Source: Bacteroidota bacterium (GTDB taxonomy: Bacteria; Bacteroidota; Rhodothermia; Rhodothermales; Bin80). Taken from it: a DNA stretch of 41,612 nt. The notes beneath the pieces were generated by a model. The model saw only the letters and a program-made list of their open reading frames with translations, did not search any database and was not told where the DNA came from. A program made the translations under genes and the position numbers. The stretch covers positions 1-41,612 of the forward strand of contig JAPOTS010000090.1 of NCBI GenBank assembly GCA_026709065.1, in the 5' to 3' direction. Each line of letters starts with the position of its first letter. The stretch's first letter is position 1. Shown here one piece after another: positions 9,096 through 17,993 of this stretch.

Positions 9096-10471
9096 TCTGG
9101 TACCTCTAACTGACTTGGAATATCCTCAATAGTTGCTAAATGACGTTCTACCATATCTTGGATTTCAAGAACAACATTAGGCTCTTCCATTGCCACATTA
9201 AATCGTTCGCGTGGATCTCTGTCTAAATGGAAGAGTAATGGAGGATCATGAAATACGGGCTGATCTCCGACATAGGCGCTCTGTGTGATGTAATGCGCTT
9301 TCCATGGACCCTTACGTGCGGCCCAAAGCCGAGTCCCCCGATAATAAAAAATGTCCTCTCTCACAGCGGTAGCGTGATCAGTAAGAACAGGCATGAGATC
9401 AACCCCATCCAAAATCAAGTCATCGGGAATTTCTATCCCTGCGAGATGTAAGATGGTTGGCATTAAATCCATAGTGGTTCCCAGTGACTGAGTCGTAAAT
9501 CCTTCTGGAATAGTTTCAGGCCACCAGGCGATGGTTGGCACTCGCATTCCCCCCTCCCAAGTACTGCCTTTCCCATCACGTAATAACCCAGCACTCCCTC
9601 CATCCAAACCAACGGTAAGCCATGGGCCATTATCACTGGTAAATAGAACCAGCGTCTTTTTATCTAAACCTGTCTCTCGCAATACTTGGAGTATTTCGCC
9701 AACACTCCAATCTAATTCCTCTATCACATCTCCATACAGACCGCGTGAACTCTTACCCTCAAAATCATCGGATGCAAATAGTGGAATGTGCGGCATCGTA
9801 TGAGGCAGATATAGAAAAAATGGCGAATCAATGTTGTTACGAATAAAATTGATTGATTCGTCTGTATACCTCCGAGTGAGTAGACGCTGATCAGGTTCCG
9901 TCTCAATGATTTCAATTCCTCGTATTAGAGGAAGGGGAGGATAAGTTTTTACTCTTTCTCCTGGGCTCACCGATGGAGTCATATCATTAGAATAAGGAAT
10001 CCCAAAATATTCATCAAAACCATGATCGGTGGGCAAATGGCCTTGAACATGACCCAAGTGCCATTTACCAATTGCTGCACTTATATATCCCGCCTGCTTC
10101 AAGGCTTCGGGAATCGTTATTTCGGATACAGGAAGTCCACCCTGACTTGGCGGGAAAAGAACTCGATATCGATCATTAACCATTCCACTTCTGACAGGTA
10201 GTCTTCCAGTCAAAAGCGCCGCACGGGCTGGCGTGCAGACCGAAGCTCCTGTATAAAACTGAGTAAACCGTAAGCCCTCGGCTGCCATTTGATCCAGATT
10301 CGGAGTTTGAATCGTTGGATGACCATAGACTCCTAAATCACCATATCCCAAGTCATCTGCAAAAATGATGATAAAATTAGGGCGCGTATCTACATCCTGT
10401 TTGCCTGAATTTATATTAGTTGCAACTAGTCCAAGACAAAGAATTGGTATGTATAAAAGAGAATAATGCAT
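9086..10471 (-). CDS. Secreted type I sulfatase (arylsulfatase A-like)
   Basis: This 461-aa sulfatase hydrolyses sulfate esters. A signal peptide (LLYIPILCLGLVATNI) precedes the alkaline-phosphatase-like fold. The metal-binding aspartates are in IIIFADDLGYGD (39-40). The modification motif is SVCTPARAALLTGR, with Cys 79 the residue converted to formylglycine. Further family marks are GKWHLGH, FFLYLPHTMPHIP, TSDNGPW and GKGSTWEGGMRVP near the C-terminal metal site. The substrate is not predictable; marine Bacteroidota use such enzymes on algal polysaccharides such as carrageenan, fucoidan or ulvan, but no sugar lyase or SusC/D pair is next to it. It lies 17 nt after an ABC exporter gene and overlaps its FGE, so the three probably form one transcript. 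Confidence 0.94.
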   Translation of the reverse strand: MHYSLLYIPILCLGLVATNINSGKQDVDTRPNFIIIFADDLGYGDLGVYGHPTIQTPNLDQMAAEGLRFTQFYTGASVCTPARAALLTGRLPVRSGMVNDRYRVLFPPSQGGLPVSEITIPEALKQAGYISAAIGKWHLGHVQGHLPTDHGFDEYFGIPYSNDMTPSVSPGERVKTYPPLPLIRGIEIIETEPDQRLLTRRYTDESINFIRNNIDSPFFLYLPHTMPHIPLFASDDFEGKSSRGLYGDVIEELDWSVGEILQVLRETGLDKKTLVLFTSDNGPWLTVGLDGGSAGLLRDGKGSTWEGGMRVPTIAWWPETIPEGFTTQSLGTTMDLMPTILHLAGIEIPDDLILDGVDLMPVLTDHATAVREDIFYYRGTRLWAARKGPWKAHYITQSAYVGDQPVFHDPPLLFHLDRDPRERFNVAMEEPNVVLEIQDMVERHLATIEDIPSQLEVPEWD

Positions 10472-10488
10472 TCTGCTAAATCAAGATA

Positions 10489-12294
10489 TTATTTTGTATA
10501 TATATTTGTAGCGAAATCCTCACCCGGATTAACATATAAATCTTGTTCATATCGGTGCTGATGATCATACAGCTCCCGATAGCGTCCTTCCATCCTATAC
10601 AGCGTATCATGATCACCAAATTCAACAACCCTTCCCTGCTCCATTACCAATATCTGATCAGCATTACGAATCGTCGAAAGGCGATGCGCAATGACAAATG
10701 TCGTTCGCCCCTGACGTAAATTTCTAAAACCTTCCTGAATGAGTGCTTCACTTTCTGTATCCAAATTTGAAGTCGCTTCATCAAGAACCAGAATTTTTGA
10801 ATCTGATAAGATTGTACGTGCAATAGAAATTCGTTGCCTCTGGCCTCCACTGAGTTTGATCCCCCGCTCCCCCACGATCGTATCATATCCATCTGGAAAG
10901 CTTTCAATAAACTGATGGGCGTTCGCGATCCGACTCGCATCTTGAATTTCCTTCAATGTGGCATCTGGATGCGCATAGCGAATGTTATCTGCAATGGTGC
11001 CATCAAACAGAAAATTCTCCTGCATCACCACCCCTAAATAGTTGCGATAATCCTTTATCTTGATCGTAGCTAAATCCCTGCCATCAATGAGGACACGTCC
11101 CTGCTGAGGTTGGCTGAATCCCATAATGATGCTGACAAGCGTACTCTTCCCTGATCCACTTGGTCCCACAAGTGCAGTCGTAGTTTCCTCTGCGGCTCTC
11201 AAAGAAACCCCTTGGATGACTGGCACGGTTTCGTCATAACGGAAATGGACATTTTCTAAAACCACCTCTCCACGCATGGTACTGAGCGCAGTTCGTTGAT
11301 GCTCATCTTCGTCTTCTCGGATATTGTTTAAAAGCCCTTGGATTCGGTCAAGTCCAGCAAATGCCTCAGACACCTGGGTGCCAATCATGGCCATCTGAAC
11401 AATTGGAGCGACCATCACGCCGACCACAAAGAGATACATCACAAAATCGCCAAGCGTGATAACATCATTGGTGATGGCTCTGCCACCAAGAATGATCATC
11501 ATAGCACCGATAACACCAGCAATCACTAACCCTAACGCAACCGTTGCAGAAGATCCTCGGATGGTTTTGACGATCAGTTTGAATAAGCGCTCAACACCTT
11601 CACTGAACTTGATCTGCTCACGAGACTCCGAGCCATACACCTTAACCAACCATATTCCCCCTAGCGTTTCTCCAAGTGATCCCGATACCTCTGACCGTAT
11701 TTTTTGACGCTTCCTATAAATAGGGCGCAACTTTCTAAATGCATAGACCATCAGAAGCCCAAAGATGATCAAAACCACAACGATGATAAGGGTTAACTGC
11801 CAAAAGAGAACAAATAGAATGATGAGTGCGATGATCGCAGTCATCATCCCACCAGCAAGCATCACAATTCCAGTTCCCATTAGATTACGAATTCCTTGTG
11901 GGTCATCCATGATCCGTGATAACAATTCTCCGCTCTTGTGTCTCTCAAAATATCTCACTGGCAAATGAATGACATGCTCATGGATCTTGCGACTCATGTC
12001 CATGATGGCTTTCTGAGCTACGATCCCAATCACATTTGACAACAAATACGATGTTCCTGCCTGAACAACTGTGGCCCCTAACGCAAAGAGTGCAAGAGGT
12101 ATGAGCAGCTCCATCCGACTGTTGGCGATCACTTCATCAATCAGCCACTTACTAGTGCCAGGCAATACAAACCCACTCACACGATTGATGATCATCAAAA
12201 TCAAGCCTAATAACATTGTTTTACGATGATCCCAGATCAACTGACATGCCCCCCGCCATGATGACCCTGAATTACGTTGATTCTTATCTGTCAA
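10489..12294 (-). CDS. ABC exporter, fused membrane and ATPase domains (MsbA/MDR-like)
   Basis: The 601-aa half-transporter has an N-terminal six-helix type IV ABC membrane domain (about residues 20-310) and a C-terminal nucleotide-binding domain. The latter shows Walker [11 protein letters not shown]-loop VMQENFLFDG, signature LSGGQRQR, Walker B ILVLDEATSNLD and the H-loop IAHRLST. Such homodimers flip lipids, export lipid A precursors or pump drugs. The coupling helix regions look intact. The sulfatase and FGE genes follow closely, and I cannot tell whether the transporter is functionally tied to them or only shares a promoter. It is not clearly lpxA-linked, so naming it msbA would be overreach. 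Confidence 0.93.
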   Translation of the reverse strand: MTDKNQRNSGSSWRGACQLIWDHRKTMLLGLILMIINRVSGFVLPGTSKWLIDEVIANSRMELLIPLALFALGATVVQAGTSYLLSNVIGIVAQKAIMDMSRKIHEHVIHLPVRYFERHKSGELLSRIMDDPQGIRNLMGTGIVMLAGGMMTAIIALIILFVLFWQLTLIIVVVLIIFGLLMVYAFRKLRPIYRKRQKIRSEVSGSLGETLGGIWLVKVYGSESREQIKFSEGVERLFKLIVKTIRGSSATVALGLVIAGVIGAMMIILGGRAITNDVITLGDFVMYLFVVGVMVAPIVQMAMIGTQVSEAFAGLDRIQGLLNNIREDEDEHQRTALSTMRGEVVLENVHFRYDETVPVIQGVSLRAAEETTTALVGPSGSGKSTLVSIIMGFSQPQQGRVLIDGRDLATIKIKDYRNYLGVVMQENFLFDGTIADNIRYAHPDATLKEIQDASRIANAHQFIESFPDGYDTIVGERGIKLSGGQRQRISIARTILSDSKILVLDEATSNLDTESEALIQEGFRNLRQGRTTFVIAHRLSTIRNADQILVMEQGRVVEFGDHDTLYRMEGRYRELYDHQHRYEQDLYVNPGEDFATNIYTK

Positions 12295-12674
12295 AATCTT
12301 TTCCTATTATGATTAGGGCTAAATAATATACCCCCAATTTGATCAATAAACTGATACATTCAAACTGAGCCCTATAGGCAGAAATGATTTCACCATGAAC
12401 ATAGCTCATAAAACTTAATGATTGACTCAATCTTCCACCTCCGTGTTAATAAGAAAAATCATTCTAAATCCCATCATGTGATTGATCAATATTATTGACG
12501 CTTTGTTCAATTCTTTAAGCTAATGCTCTTGATCATTACCCCAAAATTGATGTGTATCATCGGCGCTGGACTTGAACATAAACCTAACACTTGTCAGTAC
12601 AACCAACCATTCACAGAGATTATTGTACTGTTTTCAGAACGTATCATCATAATCACACATTACTTCCTTGAACC
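12295..12674. other. divergent intergenic region
   Basis: This 380-base stretch lies between the outward-facing ABC exporter and sugar dehydrogenase genes, so it must carry both promoters. I could not fix either promoter by eye. It is AT-rich with several TGATCAA-type short palindromes (for example near 12483 and 12533), which are too common to call sites. Confidence 0.4.
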
Positions 12675-14375
12675 ATGCTGATAATTCGCCGTCTCAATGC
12701 TCTTCTCCTGTTAATTATGATGATTCCAACCGCTTGGGGGCAACCGCAAGTTGAACTTGAACGAACCTTTACAGCACTCTCTTTTGATCGCCCTGTTGAT
12801 CTTCAACATCATGCCAATAACCTATTCGTGGCTGAGCAAAGAGGAAGGATTTGGATGTTCAATAATGATCCAGAGGTTCAAGATCGATCTATGTTTTTAG
12901 ATATCCGCGACCGCGTGCGATCAATAGGCAACGAGGAGGGTTTACTTGGGCTTGCATTTCATCCAGACTTTGCTTCCAATGGATACTTTTTTGTCAATTA
13001 TACTGCTTCAAGTCCGCGGCGTACCGTCGTTTCACGCTTTAAGGCAGATTTGTCTGGGCAAGTCCGAGTAGACCCAAGTAGTGAACGTATTGTCTTGCAA
13101 GTTAACCAACCTGCAAGTAACCATAATGGTGGGCAACTAGCCTTCGGCCCAGATGGCTATCTTTATATTGCGTTGGGCGATGGAGGAGGCGCAGGGGATA
13201 CCTACCAACATGGGCAAAATACGCAGTCACTTTTAGGGACAATTTCTAGGATTAATGTAGATCAACTTCCCTACATGATTCCCCCAGATAACCCTTTTGT
13301 AGGTTCACAAAACGGTCGCCAGGAAATTTTTTCTTGGGGATTACGTAATCCATGGAGATTTAGTATTGATTCCAACACAGGAGTGATCTATACTGCGGAT
13401 GTCGGGCAGAATGAAATTGAAGAGGTGAACATTATTGAGAACGGTAATAACTACGGCTGGCCGATCATGGAAGGAACCCGGTGTTTTCGCCCCCGCTCCA
13501 ATTGTAACCAAGACGGCCTCTCCTTACCCATTTTTGAATATGATCACTCATCAGGTCCAGCTTCGGTAACAGGGGGTTATGTGTATCGTGGTCCTAGCGT
13601 TCCTGATCTCACTGGCTTATATCTTCTCGGCGATTTTGTGGATGGCAGGTTTTGGGGCCTACGCTATGATGGAACGAAATTAGTTGAATCCTACCTGCTG
13701 ATCAATACGACTCGATCCCCTCTTTCCTTCGGAATTGATCATCAAGGAGAAGTCTATATGCTAGCAAATAATGGAAGCATCTATAGATTTACTGCCGTTG
13801 GAGGCTCTCTTGGATTTGCGTCATTTATTGAACCACTCCAGTTCACTCGTCATGCCCCTATCCCAGAAACGATTTTACCTTCTGCACGCGGTGGATCAGG
13901 ATCATTTACCTATTCTATCACCCCATCACTTCCATCTGGGCTTACATTTAATCCGATTAATCGGACGTTATCAGGCACACCTGATGAAGGACTGAACTCA
14001 ACTTTGTTCACGCTTTTTGCAGAGGATAGTAATGGTCTTAAAGGCTCTACTCAATTTAATCTATCCATAGTGGATCCTACTCACACTGAGGCAACCGGTG
14101 AGGCTTTGGCTGGATTTCTATTGCATGGGCATTACCAATCCTCAGAATATACCTATGTCAGTTTTGACCTTGGTGAATCTGCAATCATCGGTGTGGATGT
14201 TTTTGACTTAATCGGTCGCCAGATCGCTCAACAGTCCCCGCGTTTGATAGCTTCAGGATCACAGCAAACTATAGAAATTCCAACGCATTCACTTCCTTCT
14301 GGAACCTATATCTACCGTATACGCATAGAGGCAGATTCTGGAATCAATACGGTGTCTAAACTTCTTCTTAGGTAA
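12675..14375 (+). CDS. Secreted PQQ-type sugar dehydrogenase-like protein with T9SS sorting domain
   Basis: This 566-aa secreted protein has three parts. After a signal peptide (LLLIMMIPTAWGQ) comes a six-bladed propeller of the soluble glucose/aldose sugar dehydrogenase (GSDH) family. It shows the VAEQRGRIW blade, GLLGLAFHPDF, SNHNGGQLAFGPDGYLYIALGDGGGAGD with the catalytic-histidine region, EIFSWGLRNPWRFS, GQNEIEEVN and NYGWPIMEGTRC. These enzymes oxidise aldoses using PQQ and calcium. Residues from about 385 to 470 look like a putative Ig domain (SGSFTYSITPSLPSGLTFNP). The last 85 residues resemble a Por secretion tail (VFDLIGRQIAQ and LPSGTYIYRIR, ending VSKLLLR), which directs export by the type IX system. 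PQQ use is assumed from the family; many environmental homologues are untested. The gene stands alone. Confidence 0.88.
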   Translation: MLIIRRLNALLLLIMMIPTAWGQPQVELERTFTALSFDRPVDLQHHANNLFVAEQRGRIWMFNNDPEVQDRSMFLDIRDRVRSIGNEEGLLGLAFHPDFASNGYFFVNYTASSPRRTVVSRFKADLSGQVRVDPSSERIVLQVNQPASNHNGGQLAFGPDGYLYIALGDGGGAGDTYQHGQNTQSLLGTISRINVDQLPYMIPPDNPFVGSQNGRQEIFSWGLRNPWRFSIDSNTGVIYTADVGQNEIEEVNIIENGNNYGWPIMEGTRCFRPRSNCNQDGLSLPIFEYDHSSGPASVTGGYVYRGPSVPDLTGLYLLGDFVDGRFWGLRYDGTKLVESYLLINTTRSPLSFGIDHQGEVYMLANNGSIYRFTAVGGSLGFASFIEPLQFTRHAPIPETILPSARGGSGSFTYSITPSLPSGLTFNPINRTLSGTPDEGLNSTLFTLFAEDSNGLKGSTQFNLSIVDPTHTEATGEALAGFLLHGHYQSSEYTYVSFDLGESAIIGVDVFDLIGRQIAQQSPRLIASGSQQTIEIPTHSLPSGTYIYRIRIEADSGINTVSKLLLR

Positions 14376-14882
14376 ATTCGTAGAACTGAGATAGTTTCTA
14401 GCGCTTAGTAAATACACTGATTTAATTTGTGTTTTCTGTGTCAAATTGGATCATCGCATGTGGAATCGTTACCTTTGCCCATAGGATTAATTGATTTATC
14501 TGGAAATGCAGAGTTACATTGACTGAGCCGCGCGAAGCAATTCACAATAGATTCCTATCGATTTAGTCTAATACTTGACGTTATCAAAAGATCAAAGTCC
14601 AGCGTTATAAATTGCCTACATCCGTAGTGTTGTCTCTTGGTATTGGGGTTGTTTTCAAAAGATTCACCTGCTTTTGAAACAACCCACTCGGTATGATTCT
14701 CAACTATATCATTTTTTGGAATTTTGATAAAAATCTTAGTAGATTGTCACCGTATTCTCAAAGGCATACATTGTACAACATCTAACTTTTGGAAATCTAT
14801 CTCACTATTTGATCAATTAAATCTTGAACACGCCTGTCTATTGCAAGATTTCTAAACTACCTGTACCCGTAATTATTGTCTA
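14376..14882. other. intergenic with repeat hairpin
   Basis: No gene is seen in these 507 bases. The region contains the second copy of the stem-loop repeat (14646-14685) and probably the promoter of the downstream gene. Confidence 0.45.
14646..14685. repeat. stem-loop repeat, copy 2
   Basis: GGGTTGTTTTCAAAAG (14646-14661) pairs with CTTTTGAAACAACCC (14671-14685), with one unpaired T and a 9-base loop. The right arm is identical over 14 bases to the right arm of the hairpin at 5872-5885. The flanks of the two copies do not resemble each other. Confidence 0.62.
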
Positions 14883-16100
14883 TTGGTATTCATGTTTAAA
14901 TGTGTAAAATCATTTGGATTTGTCCTCTTCTTTCATTTATTGACTGTTGATTGTATTGCTCAAATTCAATTTGAAGGGGATATAACTGGATGGAAAGTCA
15001 ATGGGAAAATAATTAATCCAATCAATATTCCTGAGGAGCTACCAGATTTCACTGGAGATTTGTCATTCCAAGCCAATATAGAAAATCGTAACTCCTTTCC
15101 AGTTCCTGTCAAAATCAATGATATAGCCTACCTACTCTGGCGAGATAGATTAGTAGAATCTTGCCAATCAAGTCCTACAGAAATTATACTCCATTATAAT
15201 CCACCACGAACGACACTCAGCCTTGGACCTGGACGATTTCGCCTGGGCAAAGAGAGGTCTGCCAATCAGAGAGATCCCTCTTTTATGATTTACTCATTCA
15301 AAGGAGCATCCAATCAAATCGATGTCTATGTAAGTTATGGAATTTTTTTGGATCCTAATGGTGATGTTTCGGGGGGAATTAGAAGCCTGAATACACGTTT
15401 CATGAGCACTCAAATAGATATCAACCCTCTACATTTTCAATCTGTTGACAGTTTAACTGCCCTTTCGGTGATTACATTTCCAGATCATCATATGCGAGTA
15501 GGGACTCAGAGAATGCAGATGCCGTCAGGTAAGTATGACTTTATGATTGAATCTCATTCAGACAGACCCCAGGGCACCTCTATTTCAAATAGTGAAATAA
15601 CCCTACCAATTTATGATCAACCCGGCATTCAGTTGAGTGATGTCCTACTGGCCCATTCAATTGAAGAAATAGAACCCGATCGCACATTAAGTCCTTACGA
15701 AATTATACGAAATGGACTCTCAATCATGCCTGCATCTCGTAATGAATTTTTCAATGAGTCCCCCATGTATCTTTATTTTGAGATCTATGGTTTAACTTTA
15801 GATGCCATGGAAACCACAGATTATGAAGTTGAAATTAAATTAGATCCGAAGATGTCTGGCAGTAGTTTTCGTCGTTTCACACGGAGAATTTTCTCAAAAA
15901 AGAAACGGGGGACATCTATCAGTTATAGAGAGAGCGGTCCAAAATCGGAGGCATCTCTATATCAGATTGTTGATGTCAGCCAACAGAAAACTGGAGTATA
16001 TACACTTACATTGGTTGTTCGGGATCTTAGGACGGGCCAAAATTCTAAACGTAAACAGGATATAGAGTTATACAGTTGGAACTGTTATACGTGGAGTTAA
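14883..16100 (+). CDS. Secreted protein of unknown function, GWxTD-protein-like C-terminal region
   Basis: The 405-aa product starts with a signal peptide (FGFVLFFHLLTVDCIAQ, probable cleavage after CIAQ). The rest is predicted soluble and beta-rich. The stretch LSDVLLAHSIEEIEPDR and, further on, SPMYLYFEIYGL with a following D-Y-E-V-E-I strand resemble, from memory, the non-catalytic C-terminal beta domains of GWxTD-type secreted proteins of Bacteroidota and Gemmatimonadota; the GWxTD motif itself is not seen. A basic patch FRRFTRRIFSKKKRG lies near residue 335. No enzyme motif was found. The first ATG is at 14883 and a second Met is four codons in; either gives a good signal. The neighbours give no clue. 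Confidence 0.65.
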   Translation: MVFMFKCVKSFGFVLFFHLLTVDCIAQIQFEGDITGWKVNGKIINPINIPEELPDFTGDLSFQANIENRNSFPVPVKINDIAYLLWRDRLVESCQSSPTEIILHYNPPRTTLSLGPGRFRLGKERSANQRDPSFMIYSFKGASNQIDVYVSYGIFLDPNGDVSGGIRSLNTRFMSTQIDINPLHFQSVDSLTALSVITFPDHHMRVGTQRMQMPSGKYDFMIESHSDRPQGTSISNSEITLPIYDQPGIQLSDVLLAHSIEEIEPDRTLSPYEIIRNGLSIMPASRNEFFNESPMYLYFEIYGLTLDAMETTDYEVEIKLDPKMSGSSFRRFTRRIFSKKKRGTSISYRESGPKSEASLYQIVDVSQQKTGVYTLTLVVRDLRTGQNSKRKQDIELYSWNCYTWS

Positions 16101-16115
16101 GGGCAGGTTATCGGT

Positions 16116-17379
16116 CTATTGAAAATCGGACTCTCCATCCTTGCCTCTGCCCCGCTCGTAATTGTCTAAAAGCCATGTACGGAAAGAGGGAATGGGGATA
16201 CCGTAAGTTTCATCTCCGCGTGAAGCAACTACCCCACGATGAAGTAAGTCTTTAAACATTTCGGCGGCCACTTCGGACGAGTGGTCCTTCGCTAGAGCAT
16301 TGATGAGATACTCTTTTTCAATTGGCGAATCGGGTGGTAGATCAGAGAATATTCGTGCAAGAACTTGACGCTGGTGCAGAGTGATGTCCGTCATACGTGC
16401 ATTGTAATAAGAATCGCGCTCCTGATCCCCCTGCTCAAGAATAAACTCCAACCCTCCGCCTGTCATCTGTCCTTGGTGAGACTCGAGATATTCCTTTGCG
16501 GGGATGGCATAGGCGATAATGTGCTGGAGCCACCCATTTGATCTCAATACTATGGCATCAATCCACGCAGATGTGTCTCCAACTGCTCCGCCGGCCTTCG
16601 TGAGCCAATCGCGAATCACTGCCCGCTCCTCTTCCCTACCTAAATGATCAAGATGGTTAACGCAGCCACGCGCAAACCTGAAACCTCTAAGGTTTTGTAT
16701 ACACTCTCGGTAATACCTAGCCCGGCTGTGAGGAGCACCACAGGTTTTCCTATTTCACCATTATGGATGGCATCCAGAGTATCCATGGCCACCGCTCTGT
16801 CATCCGGTAGAATGCTTCTCAGCTTTTGTGCCTCGTCAAGTATCAGGATCAACCCCGACTCTGGTGCTAGTTGCTTGAGTATTTGCTTAGGACTTGCGTG
16901 CCCAGCAACTCGCCTCACGCCCCCTAACTCAAAGAACTTGACTCCAACTGAGGCTGCGACTGTGCGATCAAGCACATGTGCCCTGCCATTGACTGTACCA
17001 GTTCTGCTGGATTAGACAATTCCTGTGATCCAATAGACGCAACCGCCCACTCGGGGGCCTCATCGCAGAGTTTGTCAAGCAGTGCCGACTTCCCAGCATC
17101 TGGTGCTCCTTGTATAAGGAAAGTGGTTCCCCGATTCTTGCCTCGTGCGTTGTCCAATAGTTTTCTAAAGCGTTCTCTAATGTCTTCGCGCCCATAGAAA
17201 AAACCCGCAGGACCGCGGTCAATGTCTGTGTAGTATGGTGGGATTCCCGTCCCTTCTCAGGATCTGACGGTTTGGATGGGTTGATTCCTAAATACAGCAA
17301 CATGTTTATGTTCGTTGGCGAATGTATGGATGATCTCAACACCACCGGGTGTGATTTGTTCAGTGAAAGAACTACTCAT
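16116..17379 (-). pseudogene. AAA ATPase (AAA_16-like), broken by a stop and two frameshifts
   Basis: The pieces assemble into one gene of about 420 codons. It begins at an ATG at 17379 (MSSSFTEQITPGG) and meets an in-frame TGA at 17257-17259. It then continues in the same frame through GPAGFFYGREDIRERFRKLL, with Walker A at GAPDAGKSALL. Near 16975 the frame changes to one reading MLDRTVAASVGVKFFELGG and LILILDEAQ, the Walker B. Near 16645 it changes again to HLDHLGREEERAVIRDWLTK and a winged-helix-like C-terminus ending at 16116. FYGRE followed by an ATPase is the usual start of AAA_16/Orc-like regulators and defence ATPases. The last 167-codon frame is open but lacks the ATPase core, so it is unlikely to work alone. 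GC content is higher than in the flanks. Confidence 0.75.
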
Positions 17380-17801
17380 TCCTGAATGATTCGCCACTCA
17401 GGTATATTTTCCCAACTTACCTAAAAAGAAATCAAGTTTCTGCTTTGCCAAATTGGTAAACATGGCGTGCTAGGAATCTAAGATGTAGCATTATTCTCAT
17501 TGATGAGTGACTGTATGTTGTGCGTAAGCGAGCGCATACCAATGCACCCCCGCGGATATTGAAACCACATCATAGGCTCGATCTTCCCAAAAGCAAAACC
17601 TATCAAGAAGGCGCTGGTGCTAATAATATGTCGATCCGCCCACGATGGAGCGTATTCACAATTGATTTCGTTTGATTGAGCAACAAATTGGAGAAGTTGA
17701 TCAGAAGGCTAAACTCTTTCGGTCAGTACGAAAGGGAGTCCATATTCAGCAGACCGGAATGAGTATTTAGGGAAATCCTAACATCCTTAAAAATTATGGT
17801 T
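17380..17801. other. decayed mobile DNA, weak IS110-like trace
   Basis: No complete gene is seen. A plus-strand frame at about 17664-17772 reads LIEQQIGEVDQKAKLFRSVR followed by KGVHIQQTGMSI. This weakly resembles the linker and PGVGPxTA region of IS110 transposases. The evidence is thin, but the segment abuts a clearer transposase relic. Confidence 0.25.
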
Positions 17802-17985
17802 TTACCGCACTTGTTGTGCATAAAGATCTATTCAACTGCTGAACAACAAAACTGCACACAGAAATTCTCGAATTTTCTGATCCTCCTCCGACAGTTTTTA
17901 CGGCCTGAATCTTTTCATTGATGCGCTCTGCTCAGGCATTGGATTGGAGGCGCAGAGCACACTCCTGTAAAATATCTTTTGTATG
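17802..17985 (-). mobile_element. ISL3-type transposase C-terminal relic
   Basis: Reading from 17990 downwards gives HTKDILQECALRLQSNA, a TGA, then AERINEKIQAVK. After a frame change it gives REFLCAVLLFSS, a stop, and IDLYAQQVR. SNAxAExxNxKIQ followed by a FR-x-FENFR-x-A-x-LFF-like block and LDLYPQ is the end of DDE transposases of the ISL3 (IS204/IS1001/IS1165) family. One frameshift and two stops show that it is dead. The rest of the transposase is not present. It begins right at the end of the lipase-like gene. Confidence 0.6.
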
Positions 17986-17993
17986 CCACAGCT

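Noticed and set aside
9086-10471. A polysaccharide utilisation locus
   Set aside because: No SusC/SusD pair, sugar lyase or hybrid sensor is near the sulfatase, and the GH113-like gene lies about 9 kb away on its own unit.
300-17379. All frameshifts being sequencing errors
   Set aside because: Long housekeeping genes (recG, uvrA, der, the sigma factor) are open over many kilobases, while lesions cluster in accessory genes, include substitutions such as in-frame stops and an ATA start, and occur several per gene.
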